64,000 bases of DNA from Channa striata (GCA_033026295.1 JAUPFM010000069.1:1-64000); one strand, 5' to 3'; positions 9,600-23,500 are shown, counted from the stretch's first letter. Notes: generated by a model not told the origin, from the letters alone. Numbers and translations: made by a program.

Positions 9600-12500
9600 T
9601 GCTTGAATTACATGCATTTACTGTCTTTTAAGGAAACATCCCACAAGCTTCTTTATATGTTCTGCTGAGTGGATTTAGGCTAAATTAGAAGGCAGACACA
9701 GTTTTAATTGCGTTTGGTGCAGAAATTGTTAAATACAAGCTTGGTTTCAAAACAGCATTTTCTCGCTAAGAAAAGGCGATTGCGAGCATAAAAGGATCCT
9801 TGAATTACATGCATTTACTGTCTTTTAAGGAAACATCCCACAAGCTTATTTTCAGTCTCTCCTGAGTGGATTTAGGCTAAATTAGAAGGCAGACACAGTT
9901 TTATTTGAGATTGGTGCAGAAATTGTTAAATACAAGCTTGGCTTCAAAACAGCATTTTCTCGCTGAGAAAAGGCGATTATGAGCGATGCTTGAATTATAT
10001 GCATTTACTGTCTTTACAGGAAAGAACCCACAAGCTTATTTTCAGTCTCTCCTGAGTGGATATAGGCTAAATAAGAAGGCAGACACAGTTTTATTTGAGT
10101 TTGGTGCAGAAATTGTTAAATACAAGCTTGGCTTAAAACAGCATTTTTCGCTGAGAAAAGGCGATTATGAGCATAAAAGGATGCTTGAATTACATGCATT
10201 TACTGTCTTTTAAGGAAACATCCCACAAGCTTATTTTCAGTCTCTCCTGATTGGATTTAGGCTAAATAAGAAGGCAGACACAGTTTTAATTGCGTTTGGT
10301 GCAGAAATTGTTAAATACAAGCTTGGTTTCAAAACAGCATTTTCTCGCTGAGAAAAGGCGATTGCGAGCATAAAAGGATGCTTGAATTACATGCATTTAC
10401 TGTCTTTTAAGGAAACATCCCACAAGCTTATTTTCAGTCTCTCCTGAGTGGATTTAGGCTAAATTAGAAGGCAGACACAATTTTATTTGAGTTTGGTGCA
10501 GAAATTGTTAAATACAAGCTTGGCTTCAAACCAGCATTTTCTCGCTGAGAAAAGGCGATTGCGAGCATAAAAGGATGCTTGAATTACATGCATTTACTGT
10601 CTTTTAAGGAAACATCCCACAAGCTTCTTTATATGTTCTGCTGAGTGGATTTAGGCTAAATTAGAAGGCAGACACAGTTTTAATTGCGTTTGGTGCAGAA
10701 ATTGTTAAATACAAGCTTGGTTTCAAAACAGCATTTTCTCGCTAAGAAAAGGCGATTGCGAGCATAAAAGGATCCTTGAATTACATGCATTTACTGTCTT
10801 TTAAGGAAACATCCCACAAGCTTATTTTCAGTCTCTCCTGAGTGGATTTAGGCTAAATTAGAAGGCAGACACAGTTTTATTTGAGATTGGTGCAGAAATT
10901 GTTAAATACAAGCTTGGCTTCAAAACAGCATTTTCTCGCTGAGAAAAGGCGATTGCGAGCGATGCTTGAATTATATGCATTTACTGTCTTTACAGGAAAG
11001 AACCCACAAGCTTATTTTCAGTCTCTCCTGAGTGGATATAGGCTAAATAAGAAGGCAGACACAGTTTTATTTGAGTTTGGTGCAGAAATTGTTAAATACA
11101 AGCTTGGTTTAAAACAGCATTTTCTCGCTGAGAAAAGGCGACATGAGCATAAAAGGATGCTTGAATTACATGCATTTACTGTCTTTTAAGGAAACATCCC
11201 ACAAGCTTCTTTATATGTTCTGCTGAGTGGATTTAGGCTAAATTAGAAGGCAGACACAGTTTTAATTTGCGTTTGGTGCAGAAATTGTTAAATACAAGCT
11301 TGGTTTCAAAACAGCATTTTCTCGCTAAGAAAAGGCGATTTAGCATAAAAGGATCCTTGAATTACATGCATTTACTGTCTTTTAAGGAAACATCCCACAA
11401 GCTTATTTTCAGTCTCTCCTGAGTGGATTTAGGCTAAATTAGAAGGCAGACACAGTTTTATTTGAGTTTGGTGCAGAAATTGTTAAATACAAGCTTGGTT
11501 TCAAAACAGCATTTTCTCGCTGAGAAAAGGCGATTGTGAGCATAAAAGGATGCTTGAATTACATGCATTTACTGTCTTTTAAGGAAACATCCCACAAGCT
11601 TGTTTATATGTTCTGCTGAGTGGATTTAGGCTAAATTAGAAGGCAGACACAGTTTTATTTGAGTTTGGTGCAGAAATTGTTAAATACTAGCTTGGCTTCA
11701 AAACAGCATTTTCTCGCTAAGAAAAGGCGATTTGCAGCATAAAAGGATCCTTGAATTACCTGCATTTACTGTCTTTTAAGGAAACATCCCACAAGCTTCT
11801 TTATATGTTCTGCTGAGTGGATTTAGGCTAAATTAGAAGGCAGACACAGTTTTATTTGAGTTTGGTGCAGAAATTGTTAAATACAAGCTTGGCTTCAAAA
11901 CAGCATTTTCTCGCTGAGAAAAGGCGATTATGAAAGCATAAAAGGATCCTTGAATTACATGCATTTACTGTCTTTTAAGGAAACATCCCACAAGCTTATT
12001 TTCTGTCTCTCCTGAGTGGATTTAGGCTAAATTAGAAGGCAGACACAGTTTTATTTGAGTTTGGTGCAGAAATTGTTAAATACAAGCTTGGCTTAAAACA
12101 GCATTTTCTCGCTGAGAAAAGGCGATTGCGAGCGCGATGCTTGAATTATATGCATTTACTGTCTTTACAGGAAAGAACCCACAAGCTTATTTTCAGTCTC
12201 TCCTGAGTGGATATAGGCTAAATAAGAAGGCAGACACAGTTTTATTTGAGTTTGGTGCAGAAATTGTTAAATACAAGCTTGGTTTTCAAAACAGCATTTT
12301 CTCGCTGAGAAAACGCGATTGCGAGCATAAAAGGATGCTTGAATTACATGCATTTACTGTCTTTTAAGGAAACATCCCACAAGCTTCTTTATATGTTCTG
12401 CTGAGTGGATTTAGGCTAAATTAGAAGGCAGACACAGTTTTATTTGAGTTTGGTGCAGAAATTGTTAAATACTAGCTTGGCTTCAAAACAGCATTTTCTC

Positions 12501-14583
12501 GCTAAGAAAAGGCGACATGAGCATAAAAGGATCCTTGAATTACCTGCATTTACTGTCTTTTAAGGAAACATCCCACAAGCTTATTTTCAGTCTCTCCTGA
12601 GTGGATTTAGGCTAAATTAGAAGGCAGACACAGTTTTATTTGAGTTTGGTGCAGAAATTGTTAAATACAAGCTTGGCTTCAAAACAGCATTTTCTCGCTG
12701 AGAAAAGGCGATTGTGAGCATAAAAGGATGCTTGAATTACATGCATTTACTGTCTTTTAAGGAAACATCCCACAAGCTTGTTTATATGTTCTGCTGAGTG
12801 GATTTAGGCTAAATAAGAAGGCAGACACAGTTTTATTTGAGTTTGGTGCAGAAATTGTTAAATACAAGCTTGGCTTCAAAACAGCATTTTCTCGCTGAGA
12901 AAAGGCGATTATGAGAGCATAAAAGGATGCTTGAATTACATGCATTTACTGTCTTTTAAGGAAACATCCCACAAGCTTCTTTATATGTTCTGCTGAGTGG
13001 ATTTAGGCTAAATTAGAAGGCAGACACAGTTTTAATTGCGTTTGGTGCAGAAATTGTTAAATACAAGCTTGGTTTCAAAACAGCATTTTCTCGCTAAGAA
13101 AAGGCGATTGCGAGCATAAAAGGATCCTTGAATTACATGCATTTACTGTCTTTTAAGGAAACATCCCACAAGCTTATTTTCAGTCTCTCCTGAGTGGATT
13201 TAGGCTAAATTAGAAGGCAGACACAGTTTTATTTGAGTTTGGTGCAGAAATTGTTAAATACAAGCTTGGTTTCAAAACAGCATTTTCTCGCTGAGAAAAG
13301 GCGATTGCGAGCATAAAAGGATGCTTGAATTACATGCATTTACTGTCTTTTAAGGAAACATCCCACAAGCTTGTTTATATGTTCTGCTGAGTGGATTTAG
13401 GCTAAATTAGAAGGCAGACACAGTTTTATTTGAGTTTGGTGCAGAAATTGTTAAATACTAGCTTGGCTTCAAAACAGCATTTTCTCGCTAAGAAAAGGCG
13501 ATTGCGAGCATAAAAGGATCCTTGAATTACCTGCATTTACTGTCTTTTAAGGAAACATCCCACAAGCTTCTTTATATGTTCTGCTGAGTGGATTTAGGCT
13601 AAATTAGAAGGCAGACACAGTTTTATTTGAGTTTGGTGCAGAAATTGTTAAATACAAGCTTGGCTTCAAAACAGCATTTTCTCGCTGAGAAAAGGCGATT
13701 GCGAGCATAAAAGGATCCTTGAATTACATGCATTTACTGTCTTTTAAGGAAACATCCCACAAGCTTATTTTCTGTCTCTCCTGAGTGGATTTAGGCTAAA
13801 TTAGAAGGCAGACACAGTTTTATTTGAGTTTGGTGCAGAAATTGTTAAATACAAGCTTGGCTTCAAAACAGCATTTTCTCGCTGAGAAAAGGCGATTTGC
13901 GAAAGCGATGCTTGAATTATATGCATTTACTGTCTTTACAGGAAAGAACCCACAAGCTTATTTTCAGTCTCTCCTGAGTGGATATAGGCTAAATAAGAAG
14001 GCAGACACAGTTTTATTTGAGTTTGGTGCAGAAATTGTTAAATACAAGCTTGGCTTCAAAACAGCATTTTCTCGCTGAGAAAACGCGATTGCATGAGCAT
14101 AAAAGGATGCTTGAATTACATGCATTTACTGTCTTTTAAGGAAACATCCCACAAGCTTCTTTATATGTTCTGCTGAGTGGATTTAGGCTAAATTAGAAGG
14201 CAGACACAGTTTTATTTGAGTTTGGTGCAGAAATTGTTAAATACTAGCTTGGCTTCAAAACAGCATTTTCTCGCTAAGAAAAGGCGACGAGCATAAAAGG
14301 ATCCTTGAATTACCTGCATTTACTGTCTTTTAAGGAAACATCCCACAAGCTTATTTTCAGTCTCTCCTGAGTGGATTTAGGCTAAATTAGAAGGCAGACA
14401 CAGTTTTATTTGAGTTTGGTGCAGAAATTGTTAAATACAAGCTTGGCTTAAAACAGCATTTTCTCGCTGAGAAAAGGCGATTTATGCAGCATAAAAGGAT
14501 GCTTGAATTACATGCATTTACTGTCTTTTAAGGAAACATCCCACAAGCTTGTTTATATGTTCTGCTGAGTGGATTTAGGCTAA
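9600..14583. repeat. Distinct sub-family with 5-, 3- and 9-monomer duplications
   Basis: This block has its own linked markers: cttctttatatg (about 9649, 10625, 11206, 11798, 12385, 12976, 13568, 14158), gctaagaaaagg (9766, 10742, 11325, 11717, 12502, 13096, 13489, 14274), ttacctgcat (11757, 12541, 13526, 14311), tactagcttgg (11688, 12474, 13459, 14244) and tttacaggaaagaaccc (10014, 10990, 12167, 13937). Marker spacing shows a 976-bp duplication (9.6 to 10.6 kb), a 583-bp step (10.6 to 11.2 kb) and a 1770-bp duplication of nine monomers (about 11.15-12.7 onto 12.92-14.47 kb). The block ends abruptly at the scrambled junction. Confidence 0.85.
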
Positions 14584-14975
14584 AGTAGCTTAAAAAGACA
14601 GAGGCGATTATGAGCATAAAAGGATGCTTGAATTACATGCATTTACTGTCTTTTAAGGAAACATCCCACAAGCTTATTTTCAGTCTCTTCTGAGTGGATT
14701 TAGGCTAAATAAGAAGGCAGACACAGTTTTATTTGAGTTTGGTGCAGAAATTGTTAAATACAAGCTTGGTCTTTTCAAAACAGCATTTTCTCTAAATTAG
14801 AAGGCAGACACAGTTTTATTTGAGTTTGGCTGAGAAAAAGCAGCATCGCTGCGAGCATAAAAGGATCCTCAAAACAGCATTTTCTCGCTGAGAAAAGGCG
14901 ATTGCAGCATAAAAGGATGCTTGAATTACATGCATTTACTGTCTTTTAAGGAAACATCCCACAAGCTTATTTTAG
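14584..14975. repeat. Scrambled junction: deletion with filler plus short back-jumps
   Basis: After ggctaaa (14,584) the sequence leaves the monomer. About 20 nt of filler (gtagcttaaaaagacaga) join straight to ggcgatt, skipping nearly half a monomer. One nearly normal monomer follows. Near 14,790 gcattttct jumps back to ctaaattagaagg; near 14,829 gagtttgg jumps to ctgagaaaaagc; near 14,869 ggatcc jumps back to tcaaaacagc. The next tail has two single-base losses (ttttagtctctctgag, about 14,969). Such pieced-together fragments are typical of template switching or polymerase-theta-type repair; a misassembly is also possible. It separates the 9.6-14.6 kb sub-family from the rest. Confidence 0.88.
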
Positions 14976-17900
14976 TCTCTCTGAGTGGATTTAGGCTAAA
15001 TTAGAAGGCAGACACAGTTTTATTTGAGTTTGGTGCAGAAATTGTTAAATACAAGCTTGGCTTCAAAACAGCATTTTCTCGCTGAGAAAAGGCGAATGCG
15101 AGCATAAAAGGATGCTTGAATTACATGCATTTACTGTCTTTTAAGGAAACATCCCACAAGCTTGTTTATATGTTCTGCTGAGTGGATTTAGGCTAAATTA
15201 GAAGGCAGACACAGTTTTATTTGAGTTTGGTGCAGAAATTGTTAAATACAAGCTTGGCTTCAAAACAGCATTTTCTCGCTGAGAAAAGGCGTTGTAGCAT
15301 AAAAGGATCCTTGAATTACATGCATTTACTGTCTTTTAAGGAAACATCCCACAAGCTTATTTTCAGTCACTCCTGAGTGGATTTAGGCTAAATTAGAAGG
15401 CAGACACCATTTTATTTGACGTTGGTGCAGAAATTGTTAAATACAAGCTTGGCTTCAAAACAGCATTTTCTCGCTGAGAAAAGGCGATTACTTGAGCATA
15501 AAAGGATGCTTGAATTACATGCATTTACTGTCTTTTAAGGAAACATCCACAAGCTTGTTTATATGTTCTGCTGAGTGGATTTAGGCTAAATTAGAAGGCA
15601 GACACAGTTTTTTATTTGAGTTTGGTGCAGAAATTGTTAAATACAAGCTTGGCTTCAAAACAGCATTTTCTCGCTGAGAAAAGGCGATGCGAGCATAAAA
15701 GCGATGCTTGAATTATATGCATTTACTGTCTTTAAAGGAAAGATCCCACAAGCTTATTTTCAGTCTCTCCTGAGTGGATATAGGCTAAATAAGAAGGCAA
15801 ACACAGTTTTATTTGAGTTTGGTGCAGAAATTGTTAAAATACAAGCTTGGCTTCAAAACAGCATTTTCTCGCTGAGAAAAGGCGATTGCGAGCATAAAAG
15901 GATGCTTTAATTACATGCATTTACTGTCTTTTAAGGAAACATCCCACAAGCTTGTTTATATGTTCTGCTGAGTGGATTTAGGCTAAATTAGAAGGCAGAC
16001 ACAGTTTTATTTGAGTTTGGTGCAGAAATTGTTAAATACAAGCTTGGTTTCAAAACAGCATTTTCTCGCTGAGAAAAGGCGATTAAGCATAAAAGCGATG
16101 CTTGAATTACATGCATTTACTGTCTTTTAAGGAAACATCCCACAAGCTTATTTTCAGTCTCTTCTGAGTGGATTTAGGCTAAATTAGAAGGCAGACACAG
16201 TTTTATTTGAGTTTGGTGCAGAAATTGTTAAATACAAGCTTGGCTTCAAAACAGCATTTTCTCGCTGAGAAAAGGCGATTGCTGAGCATAAAAGGATGCT
16301 TGAATTACATGCATTTACTGTCTTTTAAGGAAACATCCCACAAGCTTATTTTCAGTCTCTTCTGAGTGGATTTAGGCTAAATTAGAAGGCAGACACAGTT
16401 TTATTTGAGTTTGGTGCAGAAATTGTTAAATACAAGCTTGGCTTCAAAACAGCATTTTCTCGCTGAGAAAAGGCGTTATGAAAGCATAAAAGGATGCTTG
16501 AATTACATGCATTTACTGTCTTTTAAGGAAACATCCCACAAGCTTATTTTCAGTCTCTTCTGAGTGGATTTAGGCTAAATTAGAAGGCAGACACAGTTTT
16601 ATTTGAGTTTGGTGCAGAAATTGTTAAATACAAGCTTGGCTTCAAAACAGCATTTTCTCGCTGAGAAAAGGCGATTAAGTGAGCATAAAAGGATGCTTGA
16701 ATTACATGCATTTACTGTCTTTTAAGGAAACATCCCACAAGCTTGTTTATATGTTCTGCTGAGTGGATTTAGGCTAAATTAGAAGGCAGACACAGTTTTA
16801 TTTGAGTTTGGTGCAGAAATTGTTAAATACAAGCTTGGTTCAAAACAGCATTTTCTCGCTGAGAAAAGGCGGCGATTAAAAGCGATGCTTGAATTATATG
16901 CATTTACTGTCTTTAAAGGAAAGATCCCACAAGCTTATTTTCAGTCTCTCCTGAGTGGATATAGGCTAAATAAGAAGGCAAACACAGTTTTATTTGAGTT
17001 TGGTGCAGAAATTGTTAAAATACAAGCTTGGCTTCAAAACAGCATTTTCTCGCTGAGAAAAGGCGATTGCGAGCATAAAAGGATGCTTTAATTACATGCA
17101 TTTACTGTCTTTTAAGGAAACATCCCACAAGCTTGTTTATATGTTCTGCTGAGTGGATTTAGGCTAAATTAGAAGGCAGACACAGTTTTATTTGAGTTTG
17201 GTGCAGAAATTGTTAAATACAAGCTTGGCTTCAAAACAGCATTTTCTCGCTGAGAAAAGGCGATTGAGCATAAAGGATGCTTGAATTACATGCATTTACT
17301 GTCTTTTAAGGAAACATCCCACAAGCTTATTTTCAGTCTCTTCTGAGTGGATTTAGGCTAAATTAGAAGGCAGACACAGTTTTATTTGAGTTTGGTGCAG
17401 AAATTGTTAAATACAAGCTTGGCTTCAAAACAGCATTTTCTCGCTGAGAAAAGGCGATTCAGAGCATAAAAGGATGCTTGAATTACATGCATTTACTGTC
17501 TTTTAAGGAAACATCCCACAAGCTTGTTTATATGTTCTGCTGAGTGGATTTAGGCTAAATTAGAAGGCAGACACAGTTTTATTTGAGTTTGGTGCAGAAA
17601 TTGTTAAATACAAGCTTGGCTTCAAAACAGCATTTTCTCGCTGAGTAAAGGCGATTGCGAGCATAAAAGGATGCTTGAATTACATGCATTTACTGTCTTT
17701 TAAGGAAACATCCCACAAGCTTGTTTATATGTTCTGCTGAGTGGATTTAGGCTAAATTAGAAGGCAGACACAGTTTTATTTGAGTTTGGTGCAGAAATTG
17801 TTAAATACAAGCTTGGTTTCAAAACAGCATTTTCTCGCTGAGAAAAGGCGATTATGAGCATAAAAGGATCCTTGAATTACATGCATTTACTGTCTTTAAA

Positions 17901-18859
17901 GGAAACATCCCACAAGCTTATTTTCAGTCTCTCCTGAGTGGATTTAGGCTAAATTAGAAGGCAGACACAATTTTATTTGAGTTTGGTGCAGAAATTGTTA
18001 AATACAAGCTTGGCTTCAAAACAGCATTTTCTCGCTGAGAAAAGGCGAATCTGAGCATAAAAGGATCCTTGAATTACATGCATTTACTGTCTTTTAAGGA
18101 AACATCCCACAAGCTTGTTTATATGTTCTGCTGAGTGGATTTAGGCTAAATTAGAAGGCAGACACAGTTTTATTTTAGTTTGGTGCAGAAATTGTTAAAT
18201 ACAAGCTTGGCTTCAAAACAGCATTTTCTCGCTGAGAAAAGGCGATTACGAGCATAAAAGGATGCTTGAATTATATGCATTTACTGTCTTTAAAGGAAAG
18301 ATCCCACAAGCTTATTTTCAGTCTCTCCTGAGTGGATATAGGCTAAATAAGAAGGCAGACACAGTTTTATTTGAGTTTGGTGCAGAAATTGTTAAATACA
18401 AGCTTGGCTTCAAAACAGCATTTTCTCGCTGAGAAAAGGCGAATGCGAGCATAAAAGGATGCTTGAATTACATGCATTTACTGTCTTTTAAGGAAACATC
18501 CCACAAGCTTATTTTCAGTCTCTTCTGAGTGGATTTAGGCTAAATTAGAAGGCAGACACAGTTTTATTTGAGTTTGGTGCAGAAATTGTTAAATACAAGC
18601 TTGGCTTCAAAACAGCATTTTCTCGCTGAGAAAAGGCGATTTGAGCATAAAAGGATCCTTGAATTACATGCATTTACTGTCTTTTAAGGAAACATCTCAC
18701 AAGCTTATTTTCAGTCTCTCCTGAGTGGATTTAGGCTAAATTAGAAGGCAGACACAGTTTTATTTGAGTTTGGTGCAGAAATTGTTAAATACAAGCTTGG
18801 CTTCAAAACAGCATTTTCTCGCTGAGAAAAGGCGATTATGAGCATAAAAGGATGCTTGA
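14976..18859. repeat. Array segment: mixed monomers with a repeated three-monomer block
   Basis: The class C copy with aaggcaaacacag (about 15,797) and its followers recur at 16,977 with a 1181-bp (six-monomer) offset. Both copies carry an extra A (gttaaaatac), which moves the open frame past the hairpin TGA and gives two identical 68-codon frames. A further T1-type copy lies at about 15,347. The rest is ordinary A and B2 monomers. Confidence 0.78.
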
Positions 18860-21800
18860 ATTACATGCATTTACTTTCTTTTAAGGAAACATCCCACAAG
18901 CTTGTTTATATGTTCTGCTGAGTGGATTTAGGCTAAATTAGAAGGCAGACACAGTTTTATTTGAGTTTGGTGCAGAAATTGTTAAATACAAGCTTGGCTT
19001 CAAAACAGCATTTTCTCGCTGAGAAAAGGCGTTTGAGCATAAAAGGATGCTTGAATTACATGCATTTACTGTCTTTTAAGGAAACATCCCACAAGCTTAT
19101 TTTCAGTCTCTTCTGAGTGGATTTAGGCTAAATTAGAAGGCAGACACAGTTTTATTTGAGTTTGGTGCAGAAATTGTTAAATACAAGCTTGGCTTAAAAC
19201 AGCATTTTCTCGCTGAGAAAAGGCGATTATGAGCATAAAAGGATGCTTGAATTACATGCATTTACTGTCTTTTAAGGAAACATCCCACAAGCTTGTTTAT
19301 ATGTTCTGCTGAGTGGATTTAGGCTAAATTAGAAGGCAGACACAGTTTTATTTGAGTTTGGTGCAGAAATTGTTAAATACAAGCTTGGCTTCAAAACAGC
19401 ATTTTCTCGCTGAGAAAAGGCGATTATGAGCATAAAAGGATCCTTGAATTACATGCATTTACTGTCTTTTAAGGAAACATCACACAAGCTTATTTTCAGT
19501 CACTCCTGAGTGGATTTAGGCTAAATTAGAAGGCAGACACAGTTTTATTTGAGTTTGGTGCAGAAATTGTTAAAAGACAAGCTTGGCTTCAAAACAGCAT
19601 TTTCTCGCTGAGAAAAGGCGATTGCGAGCATAAAAGGATGCTTTAATTACATGCATTTACTGTCTTTTAAGGAAACATCCCACAAGCTTGTTTATATGTT
19701 CTGCTGAGTGGATTTAGGCTAAATTAGAAGGCGACACAGTTTTATTTGAGTTTGGTGCAGAAATTGTTAAATACAAGCTTGGCTTCAAAACAGCATTTTC
19801 TCGCTGAGAAAAGGCGATTGAGCATAAAAGGATGCTTGAATTACATGCATTTACTGTCTTTTAAGGAAACATCCCACAAGCTTGTTTATATGTTCTGCTG
19901 AGTGGATTTAGGCTAAATTAGAAGGCAGACACAGTTTTATTTGAGTTTGGTGCAGAAATTGTTAAATACAAGCTTGGCTTCAAAACAGCATTTTCTCGCT
20001 GAGAAAAGGCGATTTGAGCGATGCTTGAATTATATGCATTTACTGTCTTTAAAGGAAAGATCCCACAAGCTTATTTTCAGTCTCTCCTGAGTGGATATAG
20101 GCTAAATAAGAAGGCAGACACAGTTTTATTTGAGTTTGGTGCAGAAATTGTTAAAATACAAGCTTGGCTTCAAAACAGCATTTTCTCGCTGAGAAAAGGC
20201 GATTATGAGCATAAAAGGATGCTTTAATTACATGCATTTACTGTCTTTTAAGGAAACATCCCACAAGCTTGTTTATATGTTCTGCTGAGTGGATTTAGGC
20301 TAAATTAGAAGGCAGACACAGTTTTATTTGAGTTTGGTGCAGAAATTGTTAAATACAAGCTTGGCTTCAAAACAGCATTTTCTCGCTGAGAAAAGGCGAT
20401 TCAGCATAAAAGCGATGCTTGAATTATATGCATTAACTGTCTTTAAAGGAAAGATCCCACAAGCTTATTTTCAGTCTCTCCTGAGTGGATAAAGGCTAAA
20501 TAAGAAGGCAGACACAGTTTTATTTGAGTTTGGTGCAGAAATTGTTAAATACAAGCTTGGCTTCAAAACAGCATTTTCTCGCTGAGAAAAGGCGAATGCG
20601 AGCATAAAAGGATGCTTGAATTACATGCATTTACTGTCTTTTAAGGAAACATCCCACAAGCTTGTTTATATGTTCTGCTGAGTGGCTTTAGGCTAAATTA
20701 GAAGGCAGACACAGTTTTATTTGAGTTTGGTGCAGAAATTGTTAAATACAAGCTTGGTTTCAAAACAGCATTTTCTCGCTGAGAAAAGGCGATTATGAGC
20801 ATAAAAGGATGCTTTAATTACATGCATTTACTGTCTTTTAAGGAAACATCCCACAAGCTTGTTTATATGTTCTACTGAGTGGATTTAGGCTAAATTAGAA
20901 GGCAGACACAGTTTTATTTGAGTTTGGTGCAGAAATTGTTAAATACAAGCTTGGCTTCAAAACAGCATTTTCTCGCTGAGAAAAGGCGATTAAGCATAAA
21001 AGGATGCTTGAATTATATGCATTTACTGTCTTTAAAGGAAAGATCCACAAGCTTATTTTCAGTCTCTCCTGAGTGGATATAGGTTAAATAAGAAGGCAGA
21101 CACAGTTTTATTTGAGTTTGGTGCAGAAATTGTTAAATACAAGCTTGGCTTCAAAACAGCATTTTCTCGCTGAGAAAAGGCGAATGCGAGCATAAAAGGA
21201 TGCTTGAATTACATGCATTTACTGTCTTTTAAGGAAACATCCCACAAGCTTGTTTATATGTTCTGCTGAGTGAATTTAGGCTAAATTAGAAGGCAGACAC
21301 AGTTTTATTTGAGTTTGGTGCAGAAATTGTTAAATACAAGCTTGGCTTCAAAACAGCATTTTCTCGCTGAGAAAAGGCGTTTGCGAGCATAAAAGGATGC
21401 TTGAATTACATGCATTTACTGTATTTTAAGGAAACATCCCACAAGCTTATTTTCAGTCTCTTCTGAGTGGATTTAGGCTAAATTAGAAGGCAGACACAGT
21501 TTTATTTGAGTTTGGTGCAGAAATTGTTAAATACAAGCTTGGCTTCAAAACAGCATTTTCTCGCTGAGAAAAGGCGATTCTGAGCATAAAAGGATGCTTG
21601 AATTACATGCATTTACTGTCTTTTAAGGAAACATCCCACAAGCTTGTTTATATGTTCTGCTGAGTGGATTTAGGCTAAATTAGAAGGCAGACACAGTTTT
21701 ATTTGAGTTTGGTGCAGAAATTGTTAAATACAAGCTTGGCTTCAAAACAGCATTTTTCGCTGAGAAAAGGCGATTAAGCATAAGCGATGCTTGAATTACA

Positions 21801-23500
21801 TGCATTTACTGTCTTTTAAGGAAACATCCCACAAGCTTATTTTCAGTCTCTTCTGAGTGGATTTAGGCTAAATTAGAAGGCAGACACAATTTTATTTGAG
21901 TTTGGTGCAGAAATTGTTAAATACAAGCTTGGCTTCAAAACAGCATTTTCTCGCTGAGAAAAGGCGTTTATGAGCATAAAAGGATGCTTGAATTACATGC
22001 ATTTACTGTCTTTTAAGGAAACATCCCACAAGCTTATTTTCAGTCTCTTCTGAGTGGATTTAGGCTAAATTAGAAGGCAGACACAGTTTTATTTGAGTTT
22101 GGTGCAGAAATTGTTAAATACAAGCTTGGCTTCAAAACAGCATTTTCTCGCTGAGAAAAGGCGATTTGAGCATAAAAGGATGCTTGAATTACATGCATTT
22201 ACTGTCTTTTAAGGAAACATCCCACAAGCTTGTTTATATGTTCTGCTGAGTGGATTTAGGCTAAATTAGAAGGCCGACACAGTTTTATTTGAGTTTGGTG
22301 CAGAAATTGTTAAATACAAGCTTGGCTTCAAAACAGCATTTTCTCGCTGAGTAAAGGCGATTATAAAGCGATGCTTGAATTACATGCATTTACTGTCTTT
22401 TAAGGAAACATCCACAAGCTTGTTTATATGTTCTGCTGAGTGGATTTAGGCTAAATTAGAAGGCAGACACAGTTTTATTTGAGTTTGGTGCAGAAATTGT
22501 TAAATACAAGCTTGGTTTCAAAACAGCATTTTCTCGCTGAGAAAAGGCGATTGCGAGCATAAAAGGATCCTTGAATTACATGCATTTACTGTCTTTTAAG
22601 GAAACATCCCACAAGCTTATTTTCAGTCTCTCCTGAGTGGATTTAGGCTAAATTAGAAGGCAGACACAATTTTATTTGAGTTTGGTGCAGAAATTGTTAA
22701 ATACAAGCTTGGCTTCAAAACAGCATTTTCTCGCTGAGAAAAGGCGATTTGAGCATAAAAGGATGCTTTAATTACATGCATTTACTGTCTTTTAAGGAAA
22801 CATCCCACAAGCTTGTTTATATGTTCTACTGAGTGGATTTAGGCTAAATTAGAAGGCAGACACAGTTTTATTTGAGTTTGGTGCAGAAATTGTTAAATAC
22901 AAACTTGGCTCCAAAACAGCATTTTCTCGCTGAGAAAAGGCGATTATTGCGAGCATAAAAGGATGCTTGAATTACATGCATTTACTGTCTTTTAAGGAAA
23001 CATCCCACAAGCTTGTTTATATGTTCTGCTGAGTGGATTTAGGCTAAATTAGAAGGCAGACACAGTTTTATTTGAGTTTGGTGCAGAAATTGTTAAATAC
23101 AAGCTTGGCTTCAAAACAGCATTTTCTCGCTGAGAAAAGGCGATTCTGAGCATAAAAGCGATGCTTGAATTATATGCATTTACTGTCTTTAAAAGAAACA
23201 TCCCACAAGCGTATTTTCAGTCTCTCCTGAGTGGATTTAGGCTAAATTAGAAGGCAGACACAATTTTATTTGAGTTTGGTGCAGAAATTGTTAAATACAA
23301 GCTTGGCTTCAAAACAGCATTTTCTCGCTGAGAAAAGGCGATTCGAGAAGCATAAAAGGATGCTTGAATTACATGCATTTACTTTCTTTTAAGGAAACAT
23401 CCACAAGCTTGTTTATATGTTCTGCTGAGTGGATTTAGGCTAAATTAGAAGGCAGACACAGTTTTATTTGAGTTTGGTGCAGAAATTGTTAAATACAAGC
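18860..23500. repeat. Long duplicated segment, copy 1 (partner 27.89-31.9 kb)
   Basis: Ordered private markers are shared with the partner: actttctttt (18,868/27,893), aaggcgacacag (19,731/28,748), cattaactg (20,434/28,869), gtggctttagg (20,684/29,118), ggttaaataag (21,085/29,523), gagtgaattta (21,270/29,708), actgtatttt (21,421/29,861), gagtaaagg (22,347/30,786) and aaacttggctcc (22,898/31,343). The offset is about 9018-9025 bp before 20 kb and about 8435-8445 bp after it. Copy 1 therefore has about three extra monomers (19.8-20.4 kb), or copy 2 lost them. Confidence 0.85.

Noticed and set aside
12757..12945. Reverse-strand open frame of 62 codons
   Set aside because: It is an antisense reading of an ordinary class A monomer, open only because this copy has ctaaataag; no other evidence.
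14584..14975. Transposon insertion at the scrambled stretch
   Set aside because: Apart from ~20 nt of filler every piece comes from the satellite itself; no terminal repeats, target duplication or coding sequence are present.
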